This document shows positions 1 to 11,154 of a stretch of DNA of 64,000 bases, piece by piece. Each line of letters opens with the position of its first letter. Position 1 is the stretch's first letter. The position numbers and the translations under genes are program-made. Source of the DNA: Blasia pusilla (Eukaryota > Marchantiophyta > Marchantiopsida > Blasiales); NCBI GenBank assembly GCA_050084515.1, contig CM114274.1:21080001-21144000 (forward strand). The letters run 5' to 3'. The notes beneath the pieces were generated by a model that searched no databases, had not been told where the DNA came from, and saw only the letters and a list, made by a program, of their open reading frames with translations.

Positions 1-420
1 TTCTAAGTATTTGGAAGGTCCTTTTGGGGATAGTCCTAAAGTTGCCGGGGGAAGGAACCGTTCGGGCTCTAGTATAGCTCCTACCACTAGAATCGGATGT
101 TCAGAGCCAATTCACACGCATTGGGAATTGTAGTTCCAAATGAGCTTTGACTCATCACATATCCTCAAGACTAATTATGGTTCCAAATAACGTTCATTCC
201 GCGGGGCTATTAGGGACATAGAAGAACTTAGGCTCCGATTTGACATTTGATTTTGAAAAATTGAGATCTTCAGAGCCAATGCAAGGGTATTTGGAATTAT
301 AGTTCCAATATTCAGAGGTTATATTCTAACTATGGAATGCCTTCTACCATCGGAATTGGATCTTCAGATCCAATTTAGAAGCATTTAAGACTTAAACTAA
401 TTAAGTATGGTTTGGCACAC
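1..420. other. Unrecognised intergenic sequence
   Basis: No coding region is recognisable. A short phrase resembling 'ttcagagccaat' recurs near positions 100, 268 and 362, each followed by a stretch resembling 'ggaattatagttcca', so this may be a degenerate repeat. Nothing else is visible. Confidence 0.3.
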
Positions 421-1928
421 CTGTTGGAGATATAATCCTAGGGAGGCGGGCCTAAGGACCGCAGGTTGAGGTTCGAGAGGAGGAAGGGAGAGCCGGGAGC
501 TAGGGAGGGCTCGGTAAGGAAAGAAGGCGCCGCGGGAAGTAGGGAAGCGAGCCGCGAGGTAGCGTCCAGACGTTGGACAAAGCCGAGAGCCGGAAGTGAT
601 AAACCCATGAGTCAAAAGTGGCGAGCAAGGAGTCGGAAGCCGAAAGTGACAAAGCCTGGAGCCAAAAGTGGAGAGCCGGGATATGGAACTGATGGAGTGG
701 GAGTTTGGGCAAGGTTTGGGGCAATTAAGGCCAACATTGACAGGATAGGAAGGAGCTGCGTGGGCTTAGGTAAGAGGAAAGAAAGAGACGAAGGGAGTGG
801 AAGGAAGTTGGAGGAGCAAGAGAGATTGGGGCTAAGGGGAAACAAAGTTTGGAATGGCACGATGCGTCATACGGATGCGTGCGGCGTGTCTAAGCCACGT
901 GGCAACACGGGAGCAAATGGTTGGGAGGGAGTGAATGTGTGAGTCGGAGGCCATAAGGGTCAGTTAGGGAGAGTGGAGACACAGACGCGCGGTAGTTCGA
1001 ATGGGAGAGCCCGAACAAAGGTGGTGGAAGCTACTACCACCATATAGATGAGAGTGACGAGGTAAGTTGGACCAACGCGAGTGGACGGACTGGACTTGGT
1101 GGGGTCTATGTGGTGGCCAGGCTACCACGTTGGAGTCAGCCGAGGTTGGGGCGGAGTACGTGATAGGAGCCATGATGTGGTTTGAGGAGAGTTACATGGT
1201 TGGGGTTGAGATGGAACCTCTACACCGATGAGTTGATGACGGAGTGTTAGTACATTGATGCTGACGGGTAGTCCGCATCCATTGACATGAGGTTTTTGAC
1301 GTGTTGTACGAGGAGATGGTTGTGCTACGGAGGTTGCCGAGCCACATGAAGGAGTGAGTGTTGACGGAGAAGTATATTGGCGTGTTCAGGTTACCCATTC
1401 GAGTCCCTTTTCTCGCATTTGTCTTGTGTCATTTAGGGTGTTGGGTATCGGGTAGTAGCTGGTGCTAGATGGGTATAGTCATGATGACAATTGTAGACTC
1501 CTTCCATGTGTAGCATGTTGGTGGATATATAGCAATTGCCGAGTAGGGGTCGCGTGTATGACGTAAGAGTATGTGTTATGCCTTAGCCTATGTGAGTTAG
1601 TTCGGGAGGCTCATGATGAGCCGGAGTGTTGAGTGTGCGTGAGGTCAGGTGTGTCATTACGGAATTACCATTAGCGTAGGTGAGCTAGTGAGGAGTGTGG
1701 GAGACTTTTGGTGAGTCTGAGTGCTTGAGCTGGTGAGACAGGGTTGTCATGATGGCGTTCTTCCAGGGTTAGGAAGAACAAGGTAGTTTGAGTAGTGGTG
1801 GTGTGACACGGAGTGGAGTGAGATACGGAGGGGTTTCAAGTGAGAAGCTACCTTGACTTCCACCTATGGTTGGATTGTCATCACTAGACGATGGGTCTGG
1901 ACAAGATTGCAGAGGCAAATAGTCTCAC
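421..1928 (+). other. Purine-rich leader region upstream of gypsy element 1 gag
   Basis: This stretch has no recognisable protein. It is purine-rich, with short imperfect repeats around 560-690 built on 'gccggaagtga'-like phrases. It lies just upstream of the gag remains of gypsy element 1 and may be that element's untranslated leader. No LTR or primer-binding site was found. The open frame at 466-942 has low-complexity Arg/Glu/Gly composition and is probably not a gene. Confidence 0.3.
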
Positions 1929-2920
1929 TTGGGAGGAGATGGACAACATAGGCCATCGGTGCATGCGTTGTTTCTCGGGTACGGTGGGCACCAACACTTG
2001 GAGGGTCCTCCAATGGATGATTACATGGAGTTCCAATTGCTACACTCAGTAGAGATCGATGCATGCAAGATGTATTGGGCTCCAGGGTATGTATTCACTA
2101 GTGGTTGCGAGGCGTATGATGGAATAGAGGCCTACACCATAAGCTTGGGGACTAGATGGAGAGGAGGACAGTGAGGTAGATGAGGTGGCAAAGACTCTCG
2201 TGGTAGAGGGCCACCTAGTTTCTATCCTACATGGAGTTCTTCCAAAAATTGGGGAGGAGCTACCAGGGCGTGCGGACCGACAAGTTGAAGAGTCTACAGG
2301 ATATTCAGCGAAGATCGAGTGAGAGTCTGAGAGAAATGTTCACATGCATGAGGAGATTGATGGGGTGGGTGAGGCGCAATCACTTCAGTATTGGTACGGG
2401 GTGCTTGACCAAGAGCTACGGAGGAGAGTTCAGGATGCGATGTTGCTTCACACGGCAAAGCCCGCATTGAAGGTGGTCTTCGAGTTGCATGAGTGGATAA
2501 AGCTCAACATGAGTGAGGAGCAGGTGGTGACCATGGGATTTTCACGGGATTCAACAAGTTTTCAAGTAGGAGTAGCCCCACAGATGCCCTAGCATACATC
2601 AGTACCATGGGAGCGGGCCGATGGGCCCAGAGAGCACGACCCGTATCGTGAGCCGATGAGGCAATGGCCTGTATCAACATATGTTACCCTGTTGGAACCA
2701 AGGTTGGCTTGTTGGACGTGTGGTGGGCCACATAGGCAGAGGGACTGCCCACATCATGGTAGAGGGCCAATGGCGCCCTCTGATTTTTGAGGAGCCACTT
2801 CGGATGGCCCAACCATAGTTGCAATGTGATCATTATCATTGATATGGTCACACTAGGGATAGATGTTTTGATTTTTTCCGTGAGGTACATCCAGAGGTAG
2901 GCAGAGGACCTAGGGCCAAG
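1929..2920 (+). pseudogene. Gypsy element 1 gag (degenerate)
   Basis: Gag is the capsid/nucleocapsid precursor of Ty3/gypsy elements. The readable pieces are 1,929-2,174, 2,231-2,592 and 2,684-2,890, in shifting frames with stops. The middle piece has a typical gag core phrase 'LKSLQDIQRR' followed by 'ESLREMFTCMRRL' and later 'VVTMGFSRD'. A zinc knuckle 'CWTCGGPHRQRDC' lies at about 2,710-2,748; its spacing C-x2-C-x3-H-x4-C is one residue shorter than the usual CCHC. The element at 36-45 kb has the same spacing (42.3 kb), so it belongs to the family and is not a local mutation. The gene cannot be translated as one protein. Confidence 0.6.
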
Positions 2921-3699
2921 AGAGTTGGTGGTGGTTGAGTAGTAGATGATCGTGATGGTAGAATTCCATCAGTAGTCACAAGAGATGGAGGACGTGCACC
3001 CAATGCAATGCTCCTTACTCGCATCGATCAATTAGAGCAGAGGATTGTTGCCATGACGCTGGTGTAGCTAGGGATAGGCACAAAGCGTAGAGTAGCTAGT
3101 GTGGCTCCAGCCTCCACGTCTTACCATGATACTGGTGAGGATTCTACTAGTATGGGATTTATGTGTAGTGCGGCTCAAGTTGAGGCTACTGTGGTGTTGA
3201 CTCGGGGTGCTACGAGAATAACCAAACCATCTAGAGGTGGGGTTGAGATTGATCCATAGGAAGGGACTGATGGGCAGCAGGCCAGGGTTCTCCAGTCATT
3301 CACATTGTTGGAGGCACTGCATAAACCACTGATGGTGCCTCGACCATGAGTAATGCCCATAGGTGAGGCAGTTGTGTCGACGTTACGAGGATTTAGATAG
3401 ACGACTCCTATGCCGGATTGGGTGGAGCCACTATCGACCACGTTGTTGGAGGTGGCCATTAGGATAAGCTCGGCTCCATTGTTTCTGCCATGGAGTTGGC
3501 GACGATGGAAGTCGGACCAACGGAGGTGTTCTGGCTAGCCACCATGCACATTGTGTGAGCGTGGAGAGGTGACTGCTTCTCGTTCAAAGGTAGTTAAGGA
3601 GATGGTGGATTAATACTCGGAGTAAGGACTTGGACGTCCTCCACTCAGTCATGGCATGCGGCGGCGGAAAAGTTGGTAGATATGCCAGCTACGCTAGCG

Positions 3700-4240
3700 A
3701 TAGATCGAACCATAATCACACCAGGTGTGGTGTTGTTGTATAATCAAGCATGGGTGTTTTGCTTGGTTAGTCCCACAAGTACGGTGTACCCCGCAACACG
3801 TTCTACTTGATTTGGGAGCGCAACCCTTGATGTTAGGAAAGGCGGTGTGTTTGGCATTGGGGTTACGGAAAGATGACATCGAGCGTTGTCCCTTTCAAAC
3901 ACAAACCTCTATTGGGGGTGTATTACCCACAATAGTACATGACTCGACAAGAGTTGGTGGTTAGACTCCAAGCAGAGCATGAGATGGATAGTGTGATGGT
4001 GTGCACTTGGGTGATTACGACACCAGTAGAGTTGTATGAAGTGTTGGTAGGGAGTACGATGTTGTATCCGCTTGGTTTTATCTTGGATTTTTGGGAGGAG
4101 ATGGTTTCTTATCAGCCAAGGTGGCGATCAGGTAATGGACTGTTGAGCCATCTACCGATGTTGTTTGCAGGGGGTAGTGCTGGTCGACCACGTGAGGATA
4201 CGGTGACCACGTTGGCAACCGTCATAGTTGGTGTTAGCTG
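3700..4240 (+). pseudogene. Gypsy element 1 aspartic protease region (degenerate)
   Basis: The frame at 3,725-3,964 contains 'HVLLDLGAQPLMLGKA', a retropepsin-like active-site block. The usual D-S/T-G triad is D-L-G here, whereas the - strand relative at 41.2 kb keeps D-S-G. The next frame, 3,939-4,241, continues with a family-specific segment of unknown role ('PLGFILDFWEE', 'FAGGSAGR') that is also found downstream of the protease in the other element. Retropepsins cleave Gag-Pol polyproteins. The altered triad and the frame change make this copy inactive. Confidence 0.6.
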
Positions 4241-4690
4241 ATCACGATGGTTCGTGGAGAGGACCATACATGCGGAGGACATTCCCATAGCAGATAGTCC
4301 CACGGAGAGACATGCTAGGGTGGGTGTCTCTTCCCATGATTCGAAGCTTCTTTATTGTTGTTGGGGATGAGCGTTGAGTTGCGTGGAGTGCAGATGAGCT
4401 AGTGAGGTAGGCGTGGAGCCGTGCCTATGTCTTGGAGTAGAAAAAGTCAAGTGACGGTCGTGCTCTTGGAGTGGAGACTTCATATCTTCAGGTACCACAT
4501 ATATTGTGTGGCATCGTTTAATTTTGGAGCAAGGTACAAGAGTTTTAGATCACTCCGTAGGTATTTGCAGAGTTGGAGTGTTGTGGGGACGACGGCACCC
4601 ATGGTGCTAGATGTATATAGGATAGTAGATCATGTCAGGTACATAGGTGTTTACTATCTAGAGTTAGGTGGCCCAAGTGCCAGCTAGGGG

Positions 4691-5095
4691 GGCGGTTGTG
4701 GGATCTTGATGATTATGTGTGAGTTGTTTGGTTTATGGATGGATTGACCCATGTGTTTGGAAGATCGGTATTTTGTGGTGTGTAGATATAACCAATGATG
4801 TGGGTTGTATAGCAATGTGTATGTGCATGACAAGTGTCACATCCTAGTAGCGGATATGTAGAGTAGAGATCTATCGTGGCAATGACATAGAGAGCCAGTG
4901 GAGTGTCTTAAGTGTAACTTCATCCTAAGGTGTCGGATGAGGTTGAGGATAGGTCCGTTGTGTCGGGAAAGTGTTTTAGACAACTTTCTTGTTAGCGTCT
5001 TGCATAGCCGGATGGCTTGTTGAGTAGGTCATCCACCCTTGGTAACCTATGCGCAATCCATCCATAAACCAAACAACTCACACATATACATCGAG
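4691..5095. repeat. Short inverted repeat, about 45-bp arms
   Basis: The stretch at 4,691-4,740 ('gtgtgagttgtttggtttat' and flanks) recurs as its reverse complement at 5,046-5,095 ('ataaaccaaacaactcacac' and flanks). The roughly 305 bp between the arms hold no recognisable gene. This probably reflects two LTR fragments of the same family in opposite orientation. Confidence 0.55.
4697..4832 (+). repeat. LTR-like segment after the polypurine tract of gypsy element 1
   Basis: A G-run (polypurine tract, 4,686-4,692) is followed by a TG at 4,697 and about 136 bp that ends in 'atgtgtatgtgcatgaca'. That ending matches the end of LTR-A ('gatgtgtatgcgcacgaca'). Two bases later a new 'tgtcac' begins, like the start of LTR-A. 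The - strand element has the same arrangement at 36,288-36,159. The first 45 bp are also present inverted at 5,046-5,095. LTR identity is inferred from position and termini only. Confidence 0.4.
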
Positions 5096-5540
5096 ACCCC
5101 AAAAAAAAAAAGAGTAAAAATGGCACATCCGGCCTAAAACTCCACTCCTCAATCTACATTGGCATATAAATCCTTGTCCACCCCATGCTATTAGAGAATC
5201 CAGACGCTAGCACCTTGGTCCTATCTCACACACGAGCAAGAGAGGTGCTCCAACGGCTCAACATTAAAAAGATGACTTGGGAAATCAATCTCTCTCCCTT
5301 ATATAGATGTGGGAAGAGCCAAAAGGCTCTTACCCTAAAAATACAAATCCTCCTAGTATTCTCGATGTGGGTTGTGTAGCGATGTGTATGCGCACGACAC
5401 CTTTCACTTTTGCCACCAAGAGAGAGAGGTCAAATATTTTCATGGCTTCCTCTATATTGTTCTAATGGAAGCGTTTGCCCATTTCCCACTTCTCTTTCTC
5501 TAGAGAGAGAGAGAGAGAGAATGAATGAATGAATGAATAG
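5096..5540. other. LTR-A end fragment, LINE-2 scrap and short microsatellites
   Basis: Four pieces are visible. An A-run lies at about 5,101-5,111. The LTR-A terminus 'gatgtgtatgcgcacgaca' is at about 5,368-5,400. At 5,418-5,490 a scrap resembles the palindrome LINE at about 25,483-25,555 (shared 'tttcatggcttcctc'). A GA run followed by (ATGA)4 occupies 5,502-5,540. No gene is visible. Confidence 0.5.
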
Positions 5541-5717
5541 ATTTATTGTTCACAGGGACCCCACAGGGCCATGGGACTTAGTTTTGACACTTAACAACAA
5601 ATTTGGAGAGAGAGCAAGCACCAACAAGGGCCTAAGGGGTCCTTAGAGCCAGGTGAGTGTCCCTGGTCTTCACACAACTATGCAAGAATTTAGCAATCTG
5701 AGTCTGATTCTACCTAG

Positions 5718-6404
5718 TCATGAACGGGAGAACCCTGGGAGCTCGGTGAACAAAGAGATCCGGGAAGTCAAGCCTAATATGATCGTGAAAGGTGCAGTCG
5801 AAGAGGTAATGATGTTCATCATCAACAAGTTGCAAAATCTACATAATCTGTCCTCTCTTTTCTTCTGTGAGAATTTTCCTTTCTCAATCTCCAGATCAGT
5901 AGAGCCACATTTGAATCTCGCTAATGTATGACGTAACTTAGTGGGAATGAGGGAAGAGATGTAGGAGGCTTGTTGCATGGATCTGCAGTTGTTCATGAGG
6001 GTGTGGTAGCGCCTCATTCTTTCACCATTTTTGTGAGAGGAATTCCCCCTGCTTTCCCAGAGGCACTGGTGTCGGCCCCAGTTGATGGCAATGTAGTTGT
6101 TGTGTAATTGTTCATCAAGGTCTTGGTGGGTGGCCGTAGGCAGGTCACCGATGGATATTCCCCATTTCATGAGCCACTCTGTGCAGTCATAGTACCAATT
6201 TTTAGCCCCAAGGGTGGCACTACTTTTCGAAACCACGTAGGCCCTGGCGGATAGACGATTGGGATCGTCCTCGCAGATATCCTCAAGGTGTTGGAGAAAT
6301 GTGATCAGATTCTTAACAGCATGGATCTCCATTGGTACCTCCCCAAACTCAGCCAATAGAATGTTGTGGGGAGTGGTTTCCCTAATGCCCATACTCTGAC
6401 GCAT
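5718..6404 (-). pseudogene. LINE copy A ORF2 C-terminal region with Cys/His finger
   Basis: This 228-codon stretch continues the reverse transcriptase product. Near its end is 'RLCRFCN', the first half of a C-x2-C...H...C finger typical of LINE ORF2 C-termini. Copy B shows the fuller version, 'LCTFCNSGLIDDEHHYLFNC'. A frameshift after the CxxC removes the His and second Cys pair from this frame. The finger probably binds element RNA or target DNA, as in related LINEs; that is family knowledge. Confidence 0.6.
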
Positions 6405-6431
6405 GAAGAGTTTCTGGGGGGCCTCAAGGCC

Positions 6432-8068
6432 CTAGGCCCAAGCCTTGGAGCTGGGGCCCCACACTTCAGATGCATAGAGTGTGGCTAGGATCACCAGAGC
6501 TTTGAAGAGATGGAGTTTTTGTGGAATAAGCCACAGTTCCATTCTTGTGCAATTGGATTGTAGCAAGTGTAGACCCCTCAAGCCTGCATTGATCTTGTTA
6601 CGACTCCCATTGGCTCTCCATTGGTTGTTGGGTTTGAGTTGCACCCCCAGGTATATGTACTCACCCACAATCTCAATGATCTCCCTTCTCATTCCCTGGC
6701 TGAAGGTGAAAGTGTGTGATCGCTGCGCCGTAGGGAGCTGTGATCCAAAGATGATTATCTTTGTTTTCAGCAAGTTGACTTCCATGCCCGATTTGTTGCA
6801 GAAGCTTGAAAGTGCATTCAGGTAAAGTTGGAGCCCATGTCTTTGTTGTAGACATCAGAACTATATCATCTGCACACGGGGAGCAGGGGATGAGGTGTGT
6901 GCTAGCTCTGGTGGATCTCCATTCACTCGAAAGCACCTCTTCAAGTTCGTCAATGTAGAGCCCAAACAATGTAGGTGAGAGGGGGGCATCCTTGTTTGAC
7001 TCCGGTGTTGGAAGATAAAGTTTCAGATCTGCCCCTCTTAGTGGCAATCTGTGCAAACACCTGAGCATATAAGACCTTGATCGCTGTAAGTTGTTGTGGT
7101 GGGACACCCAACTCTTCAAGTCGTTTCCAAAGGAGCGCCCTTGGGACTGTGTCAAAGGCCTTCTTGAAGTCTACAAAACAGTAGGACAATTTACCGGGCT
7201 TGTGACCAATTCTCGACTTGGAAGTTTCTTCAATTAGTACCCGGAGTGTGAGAAGGTGATCCTGGGTGCTATGTTAGTGTCAGAAACCTGCTTGTCCTCA
7301 AGCTCGCACCTTCTTTTCTTCAGCCTAGTCGCTGATTTTCTTTTCCAGCAGTAGCCCATACAACTTGGCCATGAGGGAGCTCACCATGATCGTTCTGTAG
7401 TTGGATGGTATCATTGGGTCTCCAGCCTTGAAGAGTGGGTAGATCGTATTCATTTGCCATTCTAGTGGGAAGCCCTGTTGAACTGTAGTATTGAACATTC
7501 TACTCAGGGTTGGGCCAATTGCCTCACTTGCAAATTTGAACATTTGAGGGTGGCATCCCAAGCCATCCTCTCGTTTGTTATGTAGCCTTTTGATTCCTGA
7601 TGTGACATCGTCAATGGTGAAGATGTCCGGTAGATCCTCAAGCCCATTCGGCCAGGAGTCGGTGGGAGCGGCAGTGTTGGAGTGGTAAAGTTGGGTACCA
7701 TATGTGGTCCAGATATGTAGATCCTGGAGTGGAATGATGTTGTGTCTATTCCTGAGTATTCTCCATAATTTGGCCGATTGGTATTTCATCTGTTCTCTGA
7801 ACTCTGTGATCTTGATGGCAATGTATTTGTGTTTCTTCCTACGTACCAATCGTTTGTAAGTTTTCTGCAATAATCGAGTGTGTGGAGAGTGTGGATCCTC
7901 CTCGGCCCGGTGATTCGGCTCCTGCGGGCCTCTTTGCGAGTCCTTGTCAAACCAGGGGTTGGGAGAAGAACGTAGAAGTGGATCTAATGTGTTTGCCTCC
8001 AGATAGTTGGAAAGTAGGACTTTTTTGCAACATTGATGTAGGATGTCGTTGAACTCAGTCGTGTTCAC
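6432..8068 (-). pseudogene. LINE copy A reverse transcriptase (degenerate)
   Basis: The RT domain copies element RNA at the nicked target. Blocks in order are 'WQMNTIYPLFKAGDP' and 'NYRTIMVSSLMAKLYGLLLE' (7,325-8,068), 'SYCFVDFKKAFDTVPRALLW' (motif A with its catalytic Asp, 6,950-7,189), 'LYIDELEEVL', and the motif C position reading 'CADDIVLMS' (6,673-7,155). The usual Y of YADD is therefore C in this copy, while copy B keeps YADD. The blocks lie in at least four separate frames, so there is no continuous protein. Confidence 0.75.
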
Positions 8069-8128
8069 TGTGGGTGAGCACTCTGTAAGAGCCTTGTTGA
8101 CGAGTGTGATGAGTTCATCTTTCTTTTC

Positions 8129-9060
8129 CTAAAGGAAAGTGTGTCGATATTTGGTCGGTAGGGTTAATTTTTCTGCAGCCTCTGGGATGGTTTTGGAGAC
8201 CATGATGTCAAAGTAGAGTGGTTCATGATCAGATTCTAGAACGGGTGTGACCTGCACATTGGCAACCAGATGTGGTAGTTGATGTACTTCCCCAATCAGG
8301 TAGTCAACCACTGATGTCGAGGTTTCTCTGTTGGAGTCAGAGTGTCAAATGGAAGTGCAACCTCATGACTGTGGCCACATAGCCATGCCATTAGCGAGTA
8401 CCAAACAATGTGTTGAGCAAAGTTGGAGAAGTTTCTCTCCATTGGCTATTTTTTCCTTGTCCACTGAGTTGCGTTGCATGTGTGGGAAGAATACTTCTCT
8501 GAGAGACCCATCAGCGGATTGAGTATCAATCCCTTCCACGTTGGTGTTGTTTGACATGTAGATTGGAGCTTGAGTGTTGGCCGTTCTCCCGTTGAAATCT
8601 CCTACTAGGAGGATATTTCCCCTGTGCATGTGGTGCTCAATAGATGTAGAGAGAGCCTCATACAGGAATTCTCTTTTGAGCACAGTGGGACTGAAGTAGC
8701 AAACAGCAATGAGGAGATCTTTCGGTAACCCCACTTCTTTGTTGACCTTGATCCAGAGGAAGTGTTTCTCCTCATCCATGTTGGCTATGGAGACAAAAGG
8801 TTGTAACCATGGTGCTACCATGCATGCCAAGCCACCGTGTCCTTTGCTTTTGCTGTTGGTGAGTGGGTTGTGGGTAGCAAAAACCCGGAAGTCCTCTGTG
8901 TTGGGAATGCGGTTGGATTCATGTTCATGTGTTTCAGCAAAAAAGATAAGGTCCAATTTTGTGCCCAGATATGTAATGTCATTGCCTCTCGACCAGAATG
9001 GTCCTCCACAATTGTGAAAAACTGCCTAAATGGATGGGTTGGTAATATCCTTCCCATTCT
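8129..9060 (-). pseudogene. LINE copy A AP-type endonuclease (degenerate)
   Basis: This is the endonuclease/exonuclease/phosphatase domain that nicks the target to prime reverse transcription. The 8,363-8,956 frame starts with 'MDLIFFAETHEHES' (catalytic Glu of motif ETH) and contains 'NILLVGDFNGR' (catalytic Asp/Asn; 8,585-8,602). The 8,129-8,311 frame contains 'VLESDHEPLYF' (catalytic SDH; about 8,220-8,240). All catalytic motifs survive in this copy, but the domain is split between frames by indels near 8,340. Confidence 0.7.
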
Positions 9061-9067
9061 CCATTCC

Positions 9068-10212
9068 CTATAGGGAGGTCTTGTCATGTAGGTTTGTCAC
9101 CTCCAAGTCCTGGTTCCAAGTTGTAGAATTGCTAATTCCCTCGTTGGAATCCGAGTTTTTGCTCATTGCCCCTCCTATTTGTCGTGTTGGTGCGGCATTT
9201 TTGTTTCTCCTAGGTACTGGTGTCGTGGCCTTTCCTTCCCTGAGTTCCCTCCAAAGACCGTTGTTGCGGGCAGCCAAAACCTTCTCCCTTTCAATAGGGA
9301 GTGTTGCTCTTTGCTTGGTGGTCAGATATGGGAAGATACGGATAGCAGATCCTTTCAGGACTGCTTTATTGCGGAGGATGGCCAACCACGTTTCCATCGC
9401 TGGTCCCCGTTGTGAGGGATCAAATTGTACCAACATTGGTGCTGGTCGGTCCCCTGTTCCTTTCCCAAGTCTGATCCCTGTGAAGGTGACTGTTAGTGTG
9501 ACCCCGAGAGTTGTGAAGACCTTCTCTTGCAAAACTGAATTACGTCTTCTTCCTTGGAAAAGTCTTGATCCCATGATAACTAAATTGAGTTCTCTGGTTT
9601 TCCTATCTTGATTTCTAGGACCCTATCTGCTTCCTCTTTTGCTACCTCTTTGGCTACTGTGTTGCAACCTCCGTGATTTGTGTTGTGGTTGTGTGCTTGC
9701 CCATTACTTGATCCAGGTTCTAACAGGATTTGAATTGTTCCCGTTACACGGTACTCTTGCATTGCTTTCCCAAGCTGAGTGTTATCCTCTTTGAAGCAGC
9801 AGCTAAGTCCTTCTTCAATTGCATGTTTTTAGCCCTCAGCGACCAGCTCTAATTCGAGTTTTTTCCGAGCCGTCCATTCGAGGAGGTTCAATTCCTTGCT
9901 AGACATCCATCCGCCTGCTCTTCTTTTCTTTTGCTGCATCTTTGTATTCCATGCCAATATCTGGTTGGCCAAAGCTTTCCCATTTTCCTTCTAGTTTAGA
10001 GAAACTGCCTGGTGATAGATGCCACTTCCCGATATGGTACAACCCTCTGTTGAATGTGTGACAAATTTGCATGGAGTCGTTCCTTGTCTTTGCCTCATTT
10101 TTTTCCGACATAGTGGCGTGAGTTTGGTGCGATCAATCTCCGTGAGCCATTTGATCCACGGATCGTCCATTGTCCCTGCTCTTCGTTTGCTTGTGGGAAA
10201 GATCCTTGACAC
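9068..10212 (-). pseudogene. LINE copy A ORF1-like region
   Basis: ORF1 proteins of LINEs bind element RNA. The 9,068-9,574 frame contains 'VTFTGIRLGKGTGDRPAP', followed by 'LVQFDPSQRG' and 'LTTKQRATLPIEREKVL'; this fits an RRM-type or transposase-22-like ORF1 core. Frames at 9,899-10,212 give the N-terminal part. Stops and frameshifts lie between. Copy B holds the homologue at 14,048-14,410, which supports this being real protein. The exact ORF1 class was not verified. Confidence 0.5.
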
Positions 10213-10259
10213 TGGTCGTGTCTTAGACCTCCTCCGGTGAGGTTTCTAACGCTGGTTGT

Positions 10260-10455
<196 letters not shown>

Positions 10456-10471
10456 AAGCACGTGCAAGGGC

Positions 10472-10753
10472 CTAAGAGGTCCATTGAGCCAAGTGATTTT
10501 CCCTAGTTTTCACACAAGTATGCAAGAATTTAGCAATCTGATTCTGCCTAGCCATGAATTCGCAGACCTTGAGAGTCGGGTGAGCAAAGAGATCCGGGAA
10601 GTCAAGCCTAATGAGATTGTGAAAAGTGCAGTTAAAGAGGTAATGATGTTCATCATCAATGAGCCCCGAGTTGCAAAATGTACACAATTTTTCCTCCCTT
10701 TTCTTATGTGAGAATTTTCCTTTCTCAATCTCAAGGTTAGTAGATTGAGCCAC
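10472..10753 (-). pseudogene. LINE copy B C-terminal Cys/His finger
   Basis: The 93-codon frame reads 'KLCTFCNSGLIDDEHHYLF' followed by Asn-Cys, a complete C-x2-C...H...C finger. This is the standard end of an ORF2-type LINE protein. It is better preserved than in copy A. The frame ends inside the CT-rich 3' tail. Confidence 0.65.
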
Positions 10754-11154
10754 ATTTGAATCTCACTAATGTATGATGCAACTTAGTGGGAATGGGGGCA
10801 GAGATGTAAGAGGCTTGCTACATGGATCTGCTGGTGTTCATGAGGGTGTGGTAGCGCCTCATTTTTTCTCCATTTTTGTGAGATGTATTCCCTGTGCTTT
10901 CCCAGAGACGCTGGTGTCGGCCCTTGTTGATGGAAATGTAATTCCTATGTGATTGTTCAGCGAGGTCCTAGTGGGTGGCTGTAGGCAGGTCACTGATGGA
11001 GATTTCCCATTTCATGAGCCACTCCTTACAATCATAGTACCAATTTTTAGCCCCAAGGTCAGGGTTGCATTACTTTTAGAAACCACATAGGCTTTGGCAA
11101 ATAGACGATTGGGACCATCCTCGCAGATATCCTCAAGGTATTGGAGAAATGTGA

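Larger units (their letters stand above)
1929..4832 (+). mobile_element. Ty3/gypsy element 1, internally deleted (gag and protease only)
   Basis: Homologous protein remains follow in the order gag, zinc knuckle, protease. They match the - strand element at 36.3-45.3 kb: both share an 'LEG..MDD' gag stretch, a knuckle of the unusual form C-x2-C-x3-H-x4-C, the protease phrase 'GAQPLMLGKA', and a post-protease segment ending in 'HAEDIP'-like residues. No reverse transcriptase, RNase H or integrase follows. The copy goes from the protease-distal region to a polypurine tract (4,686-4,692) within about 700 bp. It therefore looks like an internally deleted copy. The left boundary is unknown. Confidence 0.65.

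Noticed and set aside
466-942. 158-codon frame in the leader of gypsy element 1
   Set aside because: Low-complexity Arg/Glu/Gly/Ser composition in purine-rich DNA with short repeats; no motif.
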